A DNA stretch of 64,000 nucleotides from Salvia splendens (GCF_004379255.2 NC_056049.1:21126063-21190062); one strand, 5' to 3'. Shown: positions 1 through 12,367, numbered from the stretch's first letter. A program made the numbers and translations. The notes: generated by a model not told the origin, from the sequence alone.

Positions 1-50
1 TAAGCTGTAGCAGTTGATTGATGATGTTCATTGTGACTTTATCTATGTAG

Positions 51-116
51 TTTGACCCAGCTCCAAGGAGAGGAGAACCTGATGTAACTCGGAGGACACC
101 CGACTATTTCTTGTAG
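51..116 (+). CDS. Probable last coding exon of an unidentified gene (left edge, partial)
   Basis: A splice-acceptor-like stretch (pyrimidine-rich, ending TATGTAG at 50) is followed by 21 open codons and a TAG. The encoded tail is basic and ends RRTPDYFL. About 500 bases of AT-rich non-coding DNA follow and would serve as 3' UTR before the convergent SOSEKI gene. I do not recognise the family, and the rest of the gene lies outside the window. A chance open stretch remains possible because the exon is so short. Confidence 0.35.
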   Translation, partial: FDPAPRRGEPDVTRRTPDYFL

Positions 117-758
117 CTCTGATGCTTGTGAACTCTTTCGTCTATATGATGTGTCAGTTTGGGGTGTGCTTGCATGATCATTGTCTCGTTGCCTGAGATT
201 TGAGGTTCAAGTAATTCAGCCTATTTGAAAGTGGTGCAAGTTGAGATGCTTGCAAGATGAGAGTCTTAAAAAGTTATATTCTAACCTATCTTAGGTTCTA
301 GAGATTGGGAACTTGGAATATAGGGGATGCTTCTGTGTATTATGTTCTATAAATTTTTGATGTGATGTTCCCCATTTCTACTCTTAATTATCTTTTCCTT
401 TCCTATTTATCCTTTCGAGTCACTACCATTTGGAGGACAGGTGTGTTTGTGGAACTAATGCACAATTTCTGTCAATTTAATCCTTTTCATTTTGTTGGTT
501 GGAAATCTTCAAGCTATTCAAATCTTAGTATCTGTTTAAATCTATGAACTTCTTGTAATTTCTATGTGGGATTTCTAAGCCCAGTGAGCTAGAAAAAATG
601 CATCACTAGAAAACCCTTAATATATAACTCTATGCCTTCATTGTTAAAACCCCAAATCGAAATTGCATATCTTTAGACTAAGAGCATTGGATCGCTTTAC
701 ATATCTCTCTGCCTATGAAATTTGCCTTTAGTTAGTAAAGCACTATGTAGAGTAAGCA

Positions 759-2453
759 CTATGAATGAGTCACAAAATGGCCAAAAAATGAGTCCCCACT
801 TCCTTTTGAAGGCTTATCAGCAGCAACACATTTCGACATAGCTTTCATCCCCTTGCAAGACTTCATATGCGCATGCATCTTCTCCGGCTTGAACACCTTC
901 CCGCATTGCCTGCAACACAAACGAACACATCATTACATTCGGGTGTCCCGTCTACTCATAAAATTCGAGATAACCACATCTACTCACGAGCAATTCGGCC
1001 CGCTCACTGGCTTATAAGCAGCGCAAGGTGCCTTTTGCTCTGCTGATTTACTCCTATAGCTCCACTTCAAATCCTCAATCCCATCAACACTCCTTCTGAC
1101 AGAATTCAAGAACAACACACACTAATCATTCACCATTTTTAATAGGGAGCAAGTTAATAACATTATTATATATAGCAAGAAATACCTTCTACTAAAGTCT
1201 CTCTGAGTCCAATTAAAATTCCCAAACACCCTCTGAGAGCCTCCGAAGCCGGTGTCTCTTCTGCACAAAGTGTCTGAACGAACATTCTCCGCTTCACTCG
1301 AACACGTGCTCAGGAAAGGCTTGTTCTGCTTCTTCACTGATAAGACCGCGGAATCCTTCGTCCCTATATCCCCACAAGTGATCAGGCTCTTGAGCAAATT
1401 TGATTTGCTGCTCTTGCTCTTCGTGCATTGAGGCTCCGATGATGCCACGTTCTTGCATGACTCGACAGCCACAGCCCCGACCTCAGCCTCAGGAGCACTG
1501 GATGCAACACTCTTTTCATCAACCGCGATATTCTTGCTCCTCTTCTTGCTCCTCCTCATCAAAATTGTCGAGTAAAAAGGCGCAAGGCGGCTTACTTTTT
1601 CTTTCACGATCGGCTTTTCTTGTGTAACCGTGTCTGAACTTTTGTCCATCTCAGCTTTTCCTGAGTCATCTGTGAATGTGGACGTCTCCGAGCCAAAAGA
1701 AGGCGATTCTTCTTCGATTTCAGATGGCGGTTTCGGTGAGACATCAACTAAGGCATCTGTTGGTTGAGTCTGATTTTCTACTTTGCATAAGGCCTTATTA
1801 TCCTCATGCTCTAATGATAACTCATCTTTTTTATTACTACCACACTTTTCCTCTGTGTATGGATACTCTGCATCATCATCCCACAACAAAAGATTCAATT
1901 TTGAGAAACACATACAAATCTAATTCCATTAACTATAAACAAATCAATCAATCAATCATAATAATAACCTTTAACATTGATGGAGGAAATCTCAGATCCT
2001 TTGAGCACGTACTCATTGTCTGAAATGGGAGTAATGAGATCATCATCTAGCAAATCCTGCCACACATATCCTGACTTATATCTCCTGCACAACAAAATCA
2101 ATCAAAATCTCCCCAAAAAAAAAAATACATAAATCTCCAAATTTCCTATTTTCATCAAAAATCAAACCTCTTGTATGACCATGAAAACGACTCCGGTATC
2201 TCCTTCCCACGCAACTCGGCCAACCATCTCTTCACATCTGCATCTCACAATGTCAAATACATACATACACACATATGGTTTTGTGAGTTCAAAATTAGGA
2301 GACAAACAAACCTCGCAATCGAACGCCATTCCTAGAGAGGTGATGGACTCGAATGAGGTGAGGGTGTTCGATACGACCCTTTCGACTCAGAAAATAGACG
2401 ATGTGAAGTCTCCTCACTTCAGAGCCACCTTGTTGTTGTTGTTGTATTTCCAT
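759..2453 (-). CDS. SOSEKI / DUF966 polarity protein, six exons, about 422 aa
   Basis: SOSEKI proteins are plant polarity factors that polymerise through an N-terminal DIX-like domain and sit at cell corners. My splice model is complement(759-909, 988-1095, 1186-1867, 1969-2084, 2168-2237, 2312-2453); all junctions are GT-AG and the frame stays open for 422 residues. The N-terminal domain is recognisable from [20 protein letters not shown], then [17 protein letters not shown], then [20 protein letters not shown]. The middle is acidic and Ser/Lys-rich. The C-terminus carries the family's Cys/His signature, [20 protein letters not shown] followed by CKG. I chose the Met at 2453 because it opens [10 protein letters not shown] just before the conserved domain; an in-frame Met at 2492 would add 13 residues. 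Which SOSEKI paralogue this is cannot be told. Confidence 0.9.
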
Positions 2454-3920
2454 TAATCCTTCTCTCAAAGGTTCTGCCAACAAAAACAACAAAACTGTCT
2501 CCTTTTTAGGCTTCTGAATAAAATATACACTCTTACTATTTCACTTTTTTGGGAAATGGAACAAAAACAAGAAAGAATTCTAAAACATAAACAAAACAAA
2601 ATAAACACAAGAGTCGGATTAAAATAATCAGTAAAAAACATGCATGCATCAAATATTGCAGGCCTACAACGACATACATACTTATATATTATAAATAATG
2701 CAAAACAATGGAAATTCTTGCAAGAATGGAAACGATCATGGGATAAAGAGATCATACAATATAATTGAGATCTCTTGCTTCACTTTCTGCAAGGAAAAAC
2801 ACACAGACAATGAGGGAGATTGGATTGGATTGGATTGGATTGGATTGGATAGATGTGGTGGATTATGGTTTTTGTTATATACTAATATGTGGCTTGGATT
2901 AGATCTATAACTATAAGAAACTATAAATTTGGTGAACTTGGTCTACTCATCTCATTTCGGAGTGTATTGTTATTTGTATTCGGCAGCTTTTGACCAACTT
3001 TTTTTTTTAAATTATAAACTCACCTTGATATTAATATATGCATGCATTATTTTATGCTTAATGACTTTCCTATTGTGTTAGCGTAGGGTATATTGTTAAG
3101 ATGGAAATAGATCTGAGTTTTTTTTATTTAAAATTGCGTCATACTATGGAAAAATGCATTTAATTACTACAAAATGATTTTGTTTGAGAAGATCTGCGCT
3201 TACATTGAGTAATTAATGAGAATTCAGAGGTACATTGATTTTTTTTTTTTGGTATTATACATATTGAAATTGCATAAAACCATGGAAATTATACTAATGC
3301 GTCCAACTTTAATGGACGAATAATTAAAAAGTTAGTGCAACATGGATTTTTTAATTTTAGTTTCCCCTCTCTTGATTTAGTGATTTTGTGTATTTATTGA
3401 TTGGAATATGGTGATTAATTTCCTAAATATATATACTGATTGATTAATAGTCAACGGTGCCGAACTGCAGTAGAGACGATTTTAAAGCGACCGCCTCTAA
3501 TTTCTTAATCATCAAATATATTATTTGTCATCTGCAAAGTCAAAATTGGATATCACATTTTATTATAATAATGATAAAAGTAGTCACAATTATAATATGG
3601 AAAAAAATTACATTCAACGCACAAATACACTAATTCACGGACATGAATATATGTCCATTCATGTAATTGTTCAAAAGAAATTATTAAATAATTATTGGAA
3701 TCGTGCTTGGTCAAATGATTTTTGACTAATAATAAATATTACAAGACATTTAATTTTGTAAAATTAAATGCAATAACTTCGATCTACGTTCCGAGTAGAT
3801 GACCGTAGTATATTCATTTTCTCAAATCCGATTCCCGGTGAGTGAGAAATAATATATTAAAGTTGGTCACAATAAAGCTAGAAATGAGCTATGTGAAAAG
3901 ATTAAGTGATTAATTAACTA
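2454..3920. other. SOSEKI upstream region, otherwise featureless AT-rich DNA
   Basis: No open frame of convincing length or composition lies here. The first few hundred bases should hold the SOSEKI 5' UTR and promoter (minus strand). Apart from the GGATT microsatellite at 2818-2850 and short T runs I see nothing. Confidence 0.5.
2818..2850. repeat. (GGATT)n microsatellite
   Basis: About six consecutive copies of the pentamer GGATT lie about 370 bp upstream of the SOSEKI start codon. Confidence 0.9.
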
Positions 3921-3921
3921 G

Positions 3922-4760
3922 GTGTTAATTATCCCGCCCGCGACCTGCGCACCGTGCCCCAGGGGCCTTGGATCTTGGCAATTGGTCTTTGGAGCTGGTC
4001 GTTGAGCGTGGTTCGAGCCTCGCTTGTTCTTTTTAGACCACCCCAAACTCCACCCCATCCCCGACGGGTCAATTGGTCTTTGGAGCTGGTCGTTGAGCGT
4101 GGTTCGAGCCTCACTTATTCTTTTTAGACCACCCCAAACTCCACGCCATCCCCGACGGGTCCTGGTCCACGTCATGGTCCCGCTGGACCCCGGCGCATGA
4201 CGGGAGACAAAAGGTTCCCGCTGGACCCCGACGCACAACGGGAGACAAAAGGACCCCGACTCACAACGGGAGTCAAAAGGTCCCACTGGCTAGTGCACCA
4301 GTCAATAACCCCCGGCGATTACAGTCAAGCCATCATGACACGCATAATGGCTGTTGACTCCATCAATGCCCTGCAGGTGGACTTGGCCTATAAATAGACA
4401 TGCATCCATTGCATTCTACAATAGAACATACACAAGCATCTTGCATACACGCTCTCTCCCTCTCTGCATAATCTTCCTCGTCGAAGCTCTGCCCCCGCCT
4501 TACTCCCCTTCGTCGGAGCTCTGCTGCTAGCGTTGCTGCTACTTCAGAGACGAAACCGTTTTATCTTTAGGGACGACACGCCAAACCGTGAGCACTACCG
4601 CGGCGTATCTCGTCTTGCGGAAAGATGACTCCTCGACTTGGCTTACCACTTTCCACAAGTTTTCCGTGTAATTTTGTTCAGTTATTTTCCGTATAATTTC
4701 CTTGTTTTATTTTCCATTGGAATTTCGCCCGGCAAGATTTGTATATCTCATTTCCACAAC
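3922..4760 (+). mobile_element. Possible solo LTR with internal tandem repeats
   Basis: A GC-richer block begins TGTTAATTATCCCG and ends TTTCCACAACA, consistent with TG...CA LTR termini. It has a promoter-like middle: a CCTATAAATAG box near 4388, followed by CT-rich leader sequence. It is organised as 91-bp tandem copies (about 3979-4069 and 4070-4161), then shorter repeats of the type ACGGGAGACAAAAGG (about 4178-4290). No gag or pol sequence lies nearby. I could not find a convincing 5-bp target duplication, so the ends are uncertain and another promoter-bearing repeat is possible. Confidence 0.4.
3979..4161. repeat. 91-bp direct tandem repeat, two copies
   Basis: Two nearly identical copies of a 91-bp unit start CAATTGGTCTTTGGAGCTGG and end GACGGGTC. 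They lie within the LTR-like block and differ at only a few positions. Confidence 0.85.
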
Positions 4761-5530
4761 AATAATTAAGGTTAAATATTTATAATTGGTAGTATAATTT
4801 TTTATACATTGACAATAATAGAACAAAGGAACTATACAATTTTTATATACAACTCAAGTAATCTCCTTCCCCTTATATAAATAACAAGAGACACGTACGT
4901 TCACGCGCATCTACAAGACTACATAGTTAGATATAAGTAGGTAACTTGAAAAATCTGTCTGAAGTGGATGTTTTCATAAAAGTGTGACATTTTCAGCTTA
5001 TATGAAAATTAGAAAACAAATTGGTTTGCAGATATTAAAATTAGGGAGTGAGGGAGATGGGTTTTGCTTGCATGCAAATATGATTAATTGGCAATCGGTT
5101 AACCTTAACCATAAATTTTTGTTTCTTGTAAAGTTAGTGTTAGTCGTTCATTTTCAAATAGTTATTACAATTGATATGATAGTGATGGGGCAACAGCTTC
5201 AGCCAAGAAAAAAAAAGATGAATCAACTTTACTCATGAAATTCGTTGATAGAATGCCGCTTATAATTAGGATATGCGATATTTCTTGTATGGCAATATAT
5301 TAATCAATATTTGAGTAGGATTGTATTCAATGTCGAACCAATTTTAAATGCCGAACGAGAGAACAAATCCTGTACACCCATTTTTATAATCTGATCTTGA
5401 CTGATATAATCTTGTGGTCAAATATAATTTACCATAATTTCATTATTTTATTCACAAAATAATTGCTTAAGGGTATTAATGGAAATCAACATACAAGATT
5501 GATTATTTCTATACGTGATTCACCCAAAAA
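4761..5530. other. AT-rich intergenic DNA, nothing recognised
   Basis: Short open frames here (for example 4984-5238) are low-complexity, start without context and resemble no family I know. I see no repeat structure or RNA gene. Confidence 0.4.
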
Positions 5531-5624
5531 ATTGTTCTACCTCCCTCCTCCATCTCCTACCTCTCGCTCACTGCCTCTCTCTCTAGTGCCCCTGCCTTCG
5601 TCGGCGAGTGGCGGCAGGCACCGG

Positions 5625-5659
<35 letters not shown>
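5625..5659. repeat. (CT)n/(CA)n compound microsatellite
   Basis: About ten CT units run directly into about seven CA units. Confidence 0.9.
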
Positions 5660-5905
5660 AAATGAACCAATGTAGTGTGCCACCGCTGCCGCTGCTACAC
5701 TGTCGTCATTCAATCACTTCATCTTATAATAACTGTACTTCATCTTATAATGAAATAACTTCACCCGAGAAATGGAAATATTTCGGTTAAAACCTCCCTC
5801 CTCCATCTTCTACATCTCGCTCACTGCATCTCTCTCCAGTGCCTCTGCCTTCGCCGACGAGTGGCGGCACGCCACCCGTCATTCCCCCTCTCACTCACGT
5901 CTGGC

Positions 5906-5907
5906 CT

Positions 5908-5932
<25 letters not shown>
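5906..5932. repeat. (TC)n microsatellite
   Basis: About thirteen TC units in the second copy of the duplicated block. Confidence 0.9.
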
Positions 5933-5939
<7 letters not shown>

Positions 5940-6828
5940 GCTCTTGCTCAAACTCGTTCACTCTCATCCTCATCTCCAATTTCAAACCCTAGCCATCCGA
6001 AACATCCTCTTCATCAATCTCCCCTCTCAGCAACTTATAGCCACCCTTGATTCGTGACATCCGGTGTTGGTAACAGCCTTAACTCGGCTCCTAACGCTGC
6101 GCCTCGGCTCTCCCTACTCACGGTACTACGTTGTTCAGGAACCGACTCGAGGTCAGTCTCAGGTTGAATTTCACCTGCAACTCGGCCCCCATGTAGTGTG
6201 CTACCACCACCGCTGCTACACTATCGACGTTCAATCACTTCATCTTATAATAATTGTATTTCATCTTATAATGAAATAACTTCACATGAGAAATGGAAAC
6301 ATTTCGGTTAAAATGAGCCAAAATTTGAACAGTCCAAAATAAATAACTTCATCTTATGATTTAATTTCTCCATATAATAATTACATTGCTTCATCTTATA
6401 ATCAAATAACTTCAACCGAGAAATTAAAATAACTTATAATAATGTATTATGACTAAATAGCCCCTGGTATGAAGTAAATTGCTCTTAGGATGAATGACGG
6501 AAATTATTTGTACAATATCTCATCCCATCCATAAAAAATTAGATCCAATGGCTAATATTTAGTCTCTAATTCTACACTAAGGAGGTGTTGTGCATATAAG
6601 GGGCCCTATTTGAGTAACTACAAAGTTAAACAAATTCATATTTAACTATTCCATCAAAATTTCTCACATTAAATAGTGACATTAATTTTGATTATTTCAC
6701 TAATTTATCATATTACTCAAAATTTTTTTAAAAAATATCATATTTAACTATTCCATCATAGTATCATATTTAACTATTCCATCAAAGTTGTTTATTAGTG
6801 GTAACAAATTTTATCATCGTTAATGAAT

Positions 6829-7857
6829 TTAGGGGTGGGCAAAAATACCAACATACTGAAATACCGGACTTATCGTACCAAAAAATTACCGAAAATACCG
6901 ATTTTTCGCTATACCGTAGCTTTCGATACGGTATGATACCGTACCGAAAGTTTTCGGTACGACAACAGTATCAAATATCCTATACAGCGGTATACCATGG
7001 TATACTGAATCTTCGGTATATACCAAACATGCGATATACCGCGGTATACCGAATCTTCGGTATAATATACATATTTTAAAATATTTAATATATTTCTGTG
7101 TTGCCATTATTTTAATTTACTTTCATTTGGTACATAATATTAGTAGCTAGCTTATGATGGTTTCATCAAGTTTAAGTTTAATCATTTCATCCTCATAGTT
7201 ATTTAAGTGGTGTCGATATATGGATTTTACACTTCATATATTTATTTTGGTTTGGTTGTTTCATAGTATTTGCCATTGTGATTATACTCGACCATTAATA
7301 AAGATTGTCAAATGCAAGATGACATCTTCAAAGATTTCTTGCGGGATTGTGAGTATGAAGACAACAAGGTTGCGAGAAATGAAGATAGTGTTGATCACTT
7401 GAAATGTTATTTTAAATATTTTTGGTATAGGTTTGGTTGTTTTGGATTATTAAAGTTTTATTTTATTTTTACTTTTTTCAAATAGTTAAACAATTGGAAA
7501 TGTTATTTTTTATATTTTGGATATAAAATTATAATAGATTTTTTTATACCGTAAAAGTATCGTATACGGTATACTGTAAAAGTATGGTATACCGTAATAC
7601 GGTACGGTATACCGCAATAACGGTATGATAATAGTTTTAAATACGGTATACCGTAAAAGTATGGTATACCGTAATACAGTACGGTATACCGCAATAACGG
7701 TATGGTAATGGTATTCAAAATTATCATACTGATTTTTTGGTATTCCAGACTTCGGTATACCGAAAATTCGGTAAGGTATCGGTATGAAATTTTGTCATAC
7801 CGCTACTTTCGGTACGGTATGACACTCTCAGTATTATACCGTACCGATCCACCTCGA
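6829..7857. mobile_element. Nonautonomous hAT-like element
   Basis: The left end TAGGGGTGGGCAAAAATACC resembles plant hAT termini. The right end GTACCGATCCACCTCGA is its degenerate inverted counterpart. Both subterminal zones are packed with direct and inverted copies of a CGGTATAC/ATACCGTA motif (about 6840-7065 and 7550-7850), the arrangement hAT transposases bind. An imperfect TTAATGA repeat flanks the ends (6820-6826 and about 7858-7864). The centre (about 7100-7540) is AT-rich and codes for nothing recognisable, so mobility would depend on a transposase from elsewhere. Confidence 0.65.
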
Positions 7858-7929
7858 TTAATGACGTGGTATGCAACCAAAAACTTAAAAAATAACTAGA
7901 TAAATAAAATGACGTACGTCCCTTGTTTT

Positions 7930-8600
7930 TCTTAGGCACTTAAAAATGGAAGCCATTGGAGTATAAGCCCCGTTCAGTTAGCCCAATTGGATTGGGCCAA
8001 GTGAATAACTGTAGCATCGGCCAAATTTCACCCATGGGCAGTGACCACGAAGGCTCCCCACGCGTCTCAGCCGAGGATCACCGGCCCATGGGCTTTACTT
8101 GTTACCAAGCCCGCATCTCTGCAGAAGGTGGCCCGGGGACTTTCCTGGGTTCAGCCCGGTTGCACGGGCCTCAACCCTTTCACTTCATCCAGTGGCAATT
8201 AATCCTTTAATTTTCGCGTCTATTAAATAAAGACATCATAACACTGCTCTTTTTCCGATGTGGGACAAATTTTCATTACAATTTTTCTTTTCTCAATTCT
8301 TCGTTTGCTATTTTAAAGCATCGATGGTTGTAATAATCCCAAACCTAAATAAATCTTCATGCTGAACAGAATTTCTGTATTGCGGTGGATGGGAAAAAAG
8401 TAATATTTGTCAAACTCAAACATGACAATTTGGACGTATTCTAGGTGAAGCTATCATTATCAATTTTGATATTTTAATCTATTAAAAGTGAGATTTTTTT
8501 TCATTTATACTTTAATTCATGAAATATTTGTTCATTCCATTATCATCACACTAGTTTAGCATTGATTCACATGTATATTGGCAGAGTTAAAAGTTTATTC
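7930..8600. repeat. Duplicated block, copy 1 (paired with 12480-13190)
   Basis: This segment is clearly similar to 12480-13190. Both contain GCCCCGTTCAGTTAGCCCAA, ACGCGTCTCAGCC, GTGGCCCGGGGACTTTCCTG and a GATGTGG motif in the same order. The second copy lies just downstream of the DUF946 stop codon, so this may be the 3' flank of a lost tandem gene copy. No coding remnant is visible here. Confidence 0.75.
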
Positions 8601-9210
8601 AAACTGTAAAATGTAACTTCATATAAGAGTGGTCTACTTAGGAATTACTAACATCAACTATAGTCTATAGTGGATCAGTGGGGTTTTTTCATAGACCTAT
8701 ATTCTTTTTTCGTTTTCCACTGTTACCTTTTCTAATTATCATTTTAGCAAGTGGCAGGCGAATTGATCTTTATAACAGTTATAATGCTAAATTCTTTAAT
8801 AGATATACCAAAAACGGTGTAACTTTTATCAAGATGACTAAAAAGTTAAATTTGCAACCAAGTCAGTGCCTCATTGTCAAGGAATTAAACATAATCTCAA
8901 CTCAAATGGGGAATACTATTTAGGAGGTGTACGTAACATTCATTGAGATTTAAAATAAATCAGATCCTAAGGTTCAATTTATACTTGGAGATGAAATAAA
9001 GTATAAAAAATATGTTTTGACAACAAAATCAGGAGTTTGCATTTTCCACTAAAACAATTTGCAAATTAATTTTATCAAATTCTCTCTCTTGTTTAGTCGC
9101 TTTCTAAAGGAACATATCAACGGATGTGTTATCGTTCCAAATACCATTTATGAAAATGGTATTTGGCTGTAAATTTGTCAAATTGGTTTGCACGTTAGAT
9201 TTAAAATCTA
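8601..9210. other. AT-rich intergenic DNA, nothing recognised
   Basis: The 81-codon open frame at 8678-8923 has no recognisable domain and no splice or promoter support. I see no RNA gene or repeat. Confidence 0.4.
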
Positions 9211-9370
9211 CTTATAAATTACTAAACTATTTAATTTATTCTAGTTTTGCAATTATGTAAACTGTAGTAATGACGTAGCTTAATAACTTACTTATATGGC
9301 ATTATAAATTACTAAACTATTGATTTATTCTAGTTTTGCAATTATGTAAACTCTAGTAATGACATAGTTT
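9211..9370. repeat. 89-bp tandem duplication
   Basis: The unit containing ATTTATTCTAGTTTTGCAAT occurs at about 9236 and again at about 9325, both followed by TATGTAAACT. The two copies are near-identical. Confidence 0.75.
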
Positions 9371-9490
9371 AGATTGTGAAACGACGTTATATTATACTAA
9401 ACTAATTAATATTATACATACTTATATTTTACATCAACTATCAGCAAACAATTGTTGGGACATTAGGTAGCCTTAAACTAAGCTTTATAC

Positions 9491-9736
9491 GATATAACTG
9501 CATTATGCTTAGTATGAATTCATAAGCAAAGCTTCAAAAATAACTAACGATATAACTGCATTATGCTTAATATGAATTCATAAGCAAAGCTTCAAAAATA
9601 ACTAACTAAATAAAAAGCCATTTTTAATACTGTACTATGTTTTTAACTAAATAATTAATAAAATAGAAGCCATTGGAATGTAAGCCCCGTTCAGTTAGCC
9701 CAATTAGATTTGGGTCAAGTGAATAACTATGTAATA
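9491..9736. repeat. 58-bp tandem repeat and third copy of the GCCCCGTTCAG block
   Basis: A 58-bp unit starting GATATAACTGCATTATGCTT occurs at 9491 and 9549. It continues into AGCTTCAAAAATAACTAACT and the GCCCCGTTCAGTTAGCCCAA segment. The latter half (about 9560-9736) is repeated nearly exactly at about 12410-12577, on the other side of the Helitron. Confidence 0.8.
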
Positions 9737-9843
9737 TCTATACATATATAAAGGGGGAGTTTTGAGGGTATTTATGGAATTATCATTTAAGCTTAAATAT
9801 ATAATTTAAATACTATAATCTAGACATTTAAGAATAAAAACTA

Positions 9844-10096
9844 CTCCCTCCGTCCCCTAATAGGAGTCGTTGTTTGACCGGGCACGAGTTTTAAGAAATA
9901 TAAAGAAAAGTTGGTTGAAAAAAGTTAGTGGAATGTGGGATCCACTTTTTTTATATTGGTTTTATAATAAAATGTGAGTGAAGTGAGTTAGTGGAATGTG
10001 GGACCTACTACCATTTATGGTAAAAATAAAGAGTGACTCTTAATGGGGGACGGCCCAAAAAGGAAATTAGCGACTCTTATTCGGGGACGGAGGGAG
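9844..10096. mobile_element. Stowaway-type MITE inside the Helitron
   Basis: The terminal inverted repeat CTCCCTCCGTCCCC matches GGGGACGGAGGGAG at the other end, flanked by a TA target duplication (9842-9843 and 10097-10098). It has no coding capacity. The Tc1/mariner relationship follows from the terminal sequence and TA target. Confidence 0.9.
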
Positions 10097-10878
10097 TATT
10101 ATATAGTTCAAACGTAATAAGTTACTACCGTCACAATTTTATTTACTATATCAAAACTAATAATAATTCATAGTAGTAATAAGTTGATATGAATATTAAT
10201 AATTTTATAGTATTAAATTTTCAATCTTTACTGCATGAGAAAGTGGGGTGGCAAATTCATCATTATGAATATAAAAATTTACAGTTTTTGGCTGTTACAA
10301 GAAGTGGAGGAAGGTGCATTCTATTTTCCATTATTATCATTATATTGTCATTTATGTTTTTTTCAAGATTCAAAGTTGTAAACATTATATATATGTGTGT
10401 ATGCCTCGGGAGGTTTGAGAAAAGGCACCAAACAAAGAAAAAAGTATTGTATTGTGGCATTTTTAGCGAAGACCTTCATTTTGAAGGAATTATCTATTTA
10501 TCCATCCAATATGTAGTAATTTTTTGCTTTTCATAATTCGTGTATCATTTTATGCATTTTTATATTTTGATTATTATGTTATTATATTTATTGCCGATGA
10601 TGATTTTTGAATGTTTGGTATTTTTTAATATTTTATAGATTATTTTGATGATATATATTCGAGGTCTCATCACAAAATTGTTGCTAATGGTTACGGAAAG
10701 GTCAAATAAAGGTATTTTCTATTAATTTTTTTTAGTGTTTAGACCAATAGTAATAATAATTGGTTTCTTGATTTGTTCAGTTACTAATTGGTTTCTCGAT
10801 TGTTCATTATTTTTTACTATCGGTAATTCGTCCATCACTCTATTCAATTTTATATTTTGGTTTGCATGTTATCAAGTA

Positions 10879-11130
10879 CTCCCTCCGTCCCCCAAAATTC
10901 GTCACCATTTGACCCAACACGGGTTTTAATAAATGTAATAGAAAGTGGGTTGAAAAAGTTGGTGGCATGTGGGTCATACTTTTACATATTAGTTTTATAA
11001 TAAAATGTGAGTGTGAATGAGTTAGTGGAATGTAGGGTCCACTACAAAAAATGGTAAAAGTGAAATGTGACAAATTTTTAGGGACATACGAAAAAGGAAA
11101 TATGTGACAAATTTTCAGGGACGGAGGGAG
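10879..11130. mobile_element. Stowaway-type MITE inside the Helitron
   Basis: The termini CTCCCTCCGTCCCCCAAAAT and AGGGACGGAGGGAG are flanked by TA (10877-10878 and 11131-11132). It is about 252 bp and similar in its middle to the MITE at 9844. Confidence 0.9.
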
Positions 11131-12367
11131 TATCATATTATATTTGTTGTTGACGACGATGTTGATCTTTAGGTATCTTTTAATATATATTTATGGATTA
11201 TTTTGATTACATATATTCAGAATTTTATCCCATAATCGTGGTTAATGATAAAATGAAGGTACTTATTGATTATTTTTGGCTATTTAGACCAATAGTAGTA
11301 ATAATTGGTCTTATAAACAAAATCTCCAAGTAGATTTACAAGTGTAATGAAATAAAGATTCAATTTTTTCCCCTAGACTTTAATTTCAATCTATCATTAT
11401 AAACATGCATACAAAATTCTCAAAAATATTAACAAGGCAGGATCTTCCTTTGATTGGAATAAATTTTTAAAATACTAAAAAAAATATTTTTTTTAATGTG
11501 AAAATACTTAAATTCAACATATATCAAAATCATATTTTGAGTTTAAATGTCCCACCATTGTTATAATTGAATTCACAAATTTAATCCAATTTCTTGTGAA
11601 ATATAAAAAATCAAAAATATACTATACAATATTTATATTAAACATAAATTTATTTATCTAAGTATAGAATTTTCTTTATTAATAAATTTATTAAATGAGT
11701 TTAAACATATGATATTTTAACTTGGTTTTGCACCTATCAATCATGCACCATTGCATATATATGTCAATAATTTTTTGTTTTCTTTCATTAAACAATAAAG
11801 TATATATCAAATCCAGATATAAAACCCCAAAATAGAATAAGTGGTCAACAAAGTAAAACTGAACTGGGCGGAGGGAGAATTTTATTGATATTTGGCTCAT
11901 TTGTTGGTCATGATGAGTATATTTTAAAGTTAAGGGTTTAGGATTTGGGTTTCAAGGTTTGAGTTTTTAGTGTATAGGGTCACTATAGTGCAATGAAATG
12001 AATCTCGATTAGGAAGTGTCTCACCAGTGTAATATTAAATTATTGCAACGTAAATTTGCTCCTGCAGTTATAACTCAACGGTTAATTCATATTTTCACAG
12101 AATTAAAATACTTTTTAATTTTAAGTCTGATATTTAAATGTCAAGACGGTTTATTAAAATGTCAACACAAATATGTGTTGAAATTTTAATGTGATCGTAT
12201 TGACATTTTTAAGAAAAGCTAGCATGTAAACGCACTCTTGTGGATATGTGGGGTTAATGTGATTGAAAAAGTATAATCCAAAGTAAGAGGATGTCGAATA
12301 TTCTTTTGTTTATCATTTCACAAATTTTATTTTGCATAATGAAATAAATATGAAGAAATTAAAATGA

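Larger units (their letters stand above)
5539..6312. repeat. Nested duplicated repeat block with microsatellites
   Basis: The segment starting CCTCCCTCCTCCATCT at about 5539 recurs at about 5791 (offset about 250). A second segment, ATGTAGTGTGC through TTTCGGTTAAAA, occurs at about 5669-5790 and again at about 6190-6312 (offset about 521). CT and CA runs (5625-5659) and a TC run (5906-5932) sit between them. Open frames here are serine/leucine-rich products of the microsatellites rather than genes. The block looks like an old repeat that duplicated internally; its class is unknown. Confidence 0.6.

Noticed and set aside
4005..4110. GGTTCGAGCCTC sequences resembling a pol III B box in the LTR-like block
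   Set aside because: No matching A box or cloverleaf could be drawn around either copy.
6829..7857. Palindromic CGGTATAC arrays read as a CRISPR-like or satellite array
   Set aside because: Spacing is irregular, copies occur in both orientations and sit at two ends of an element with hAT-like termini; this is a eukaryotic sequence.
8678..8923. Possible organelle-derived gene fragment
   Set aside because: The predicted peptide matches no chloroplast or mitochondrial protein I recognise, and the flanks are ordinary AT-rich DNA.
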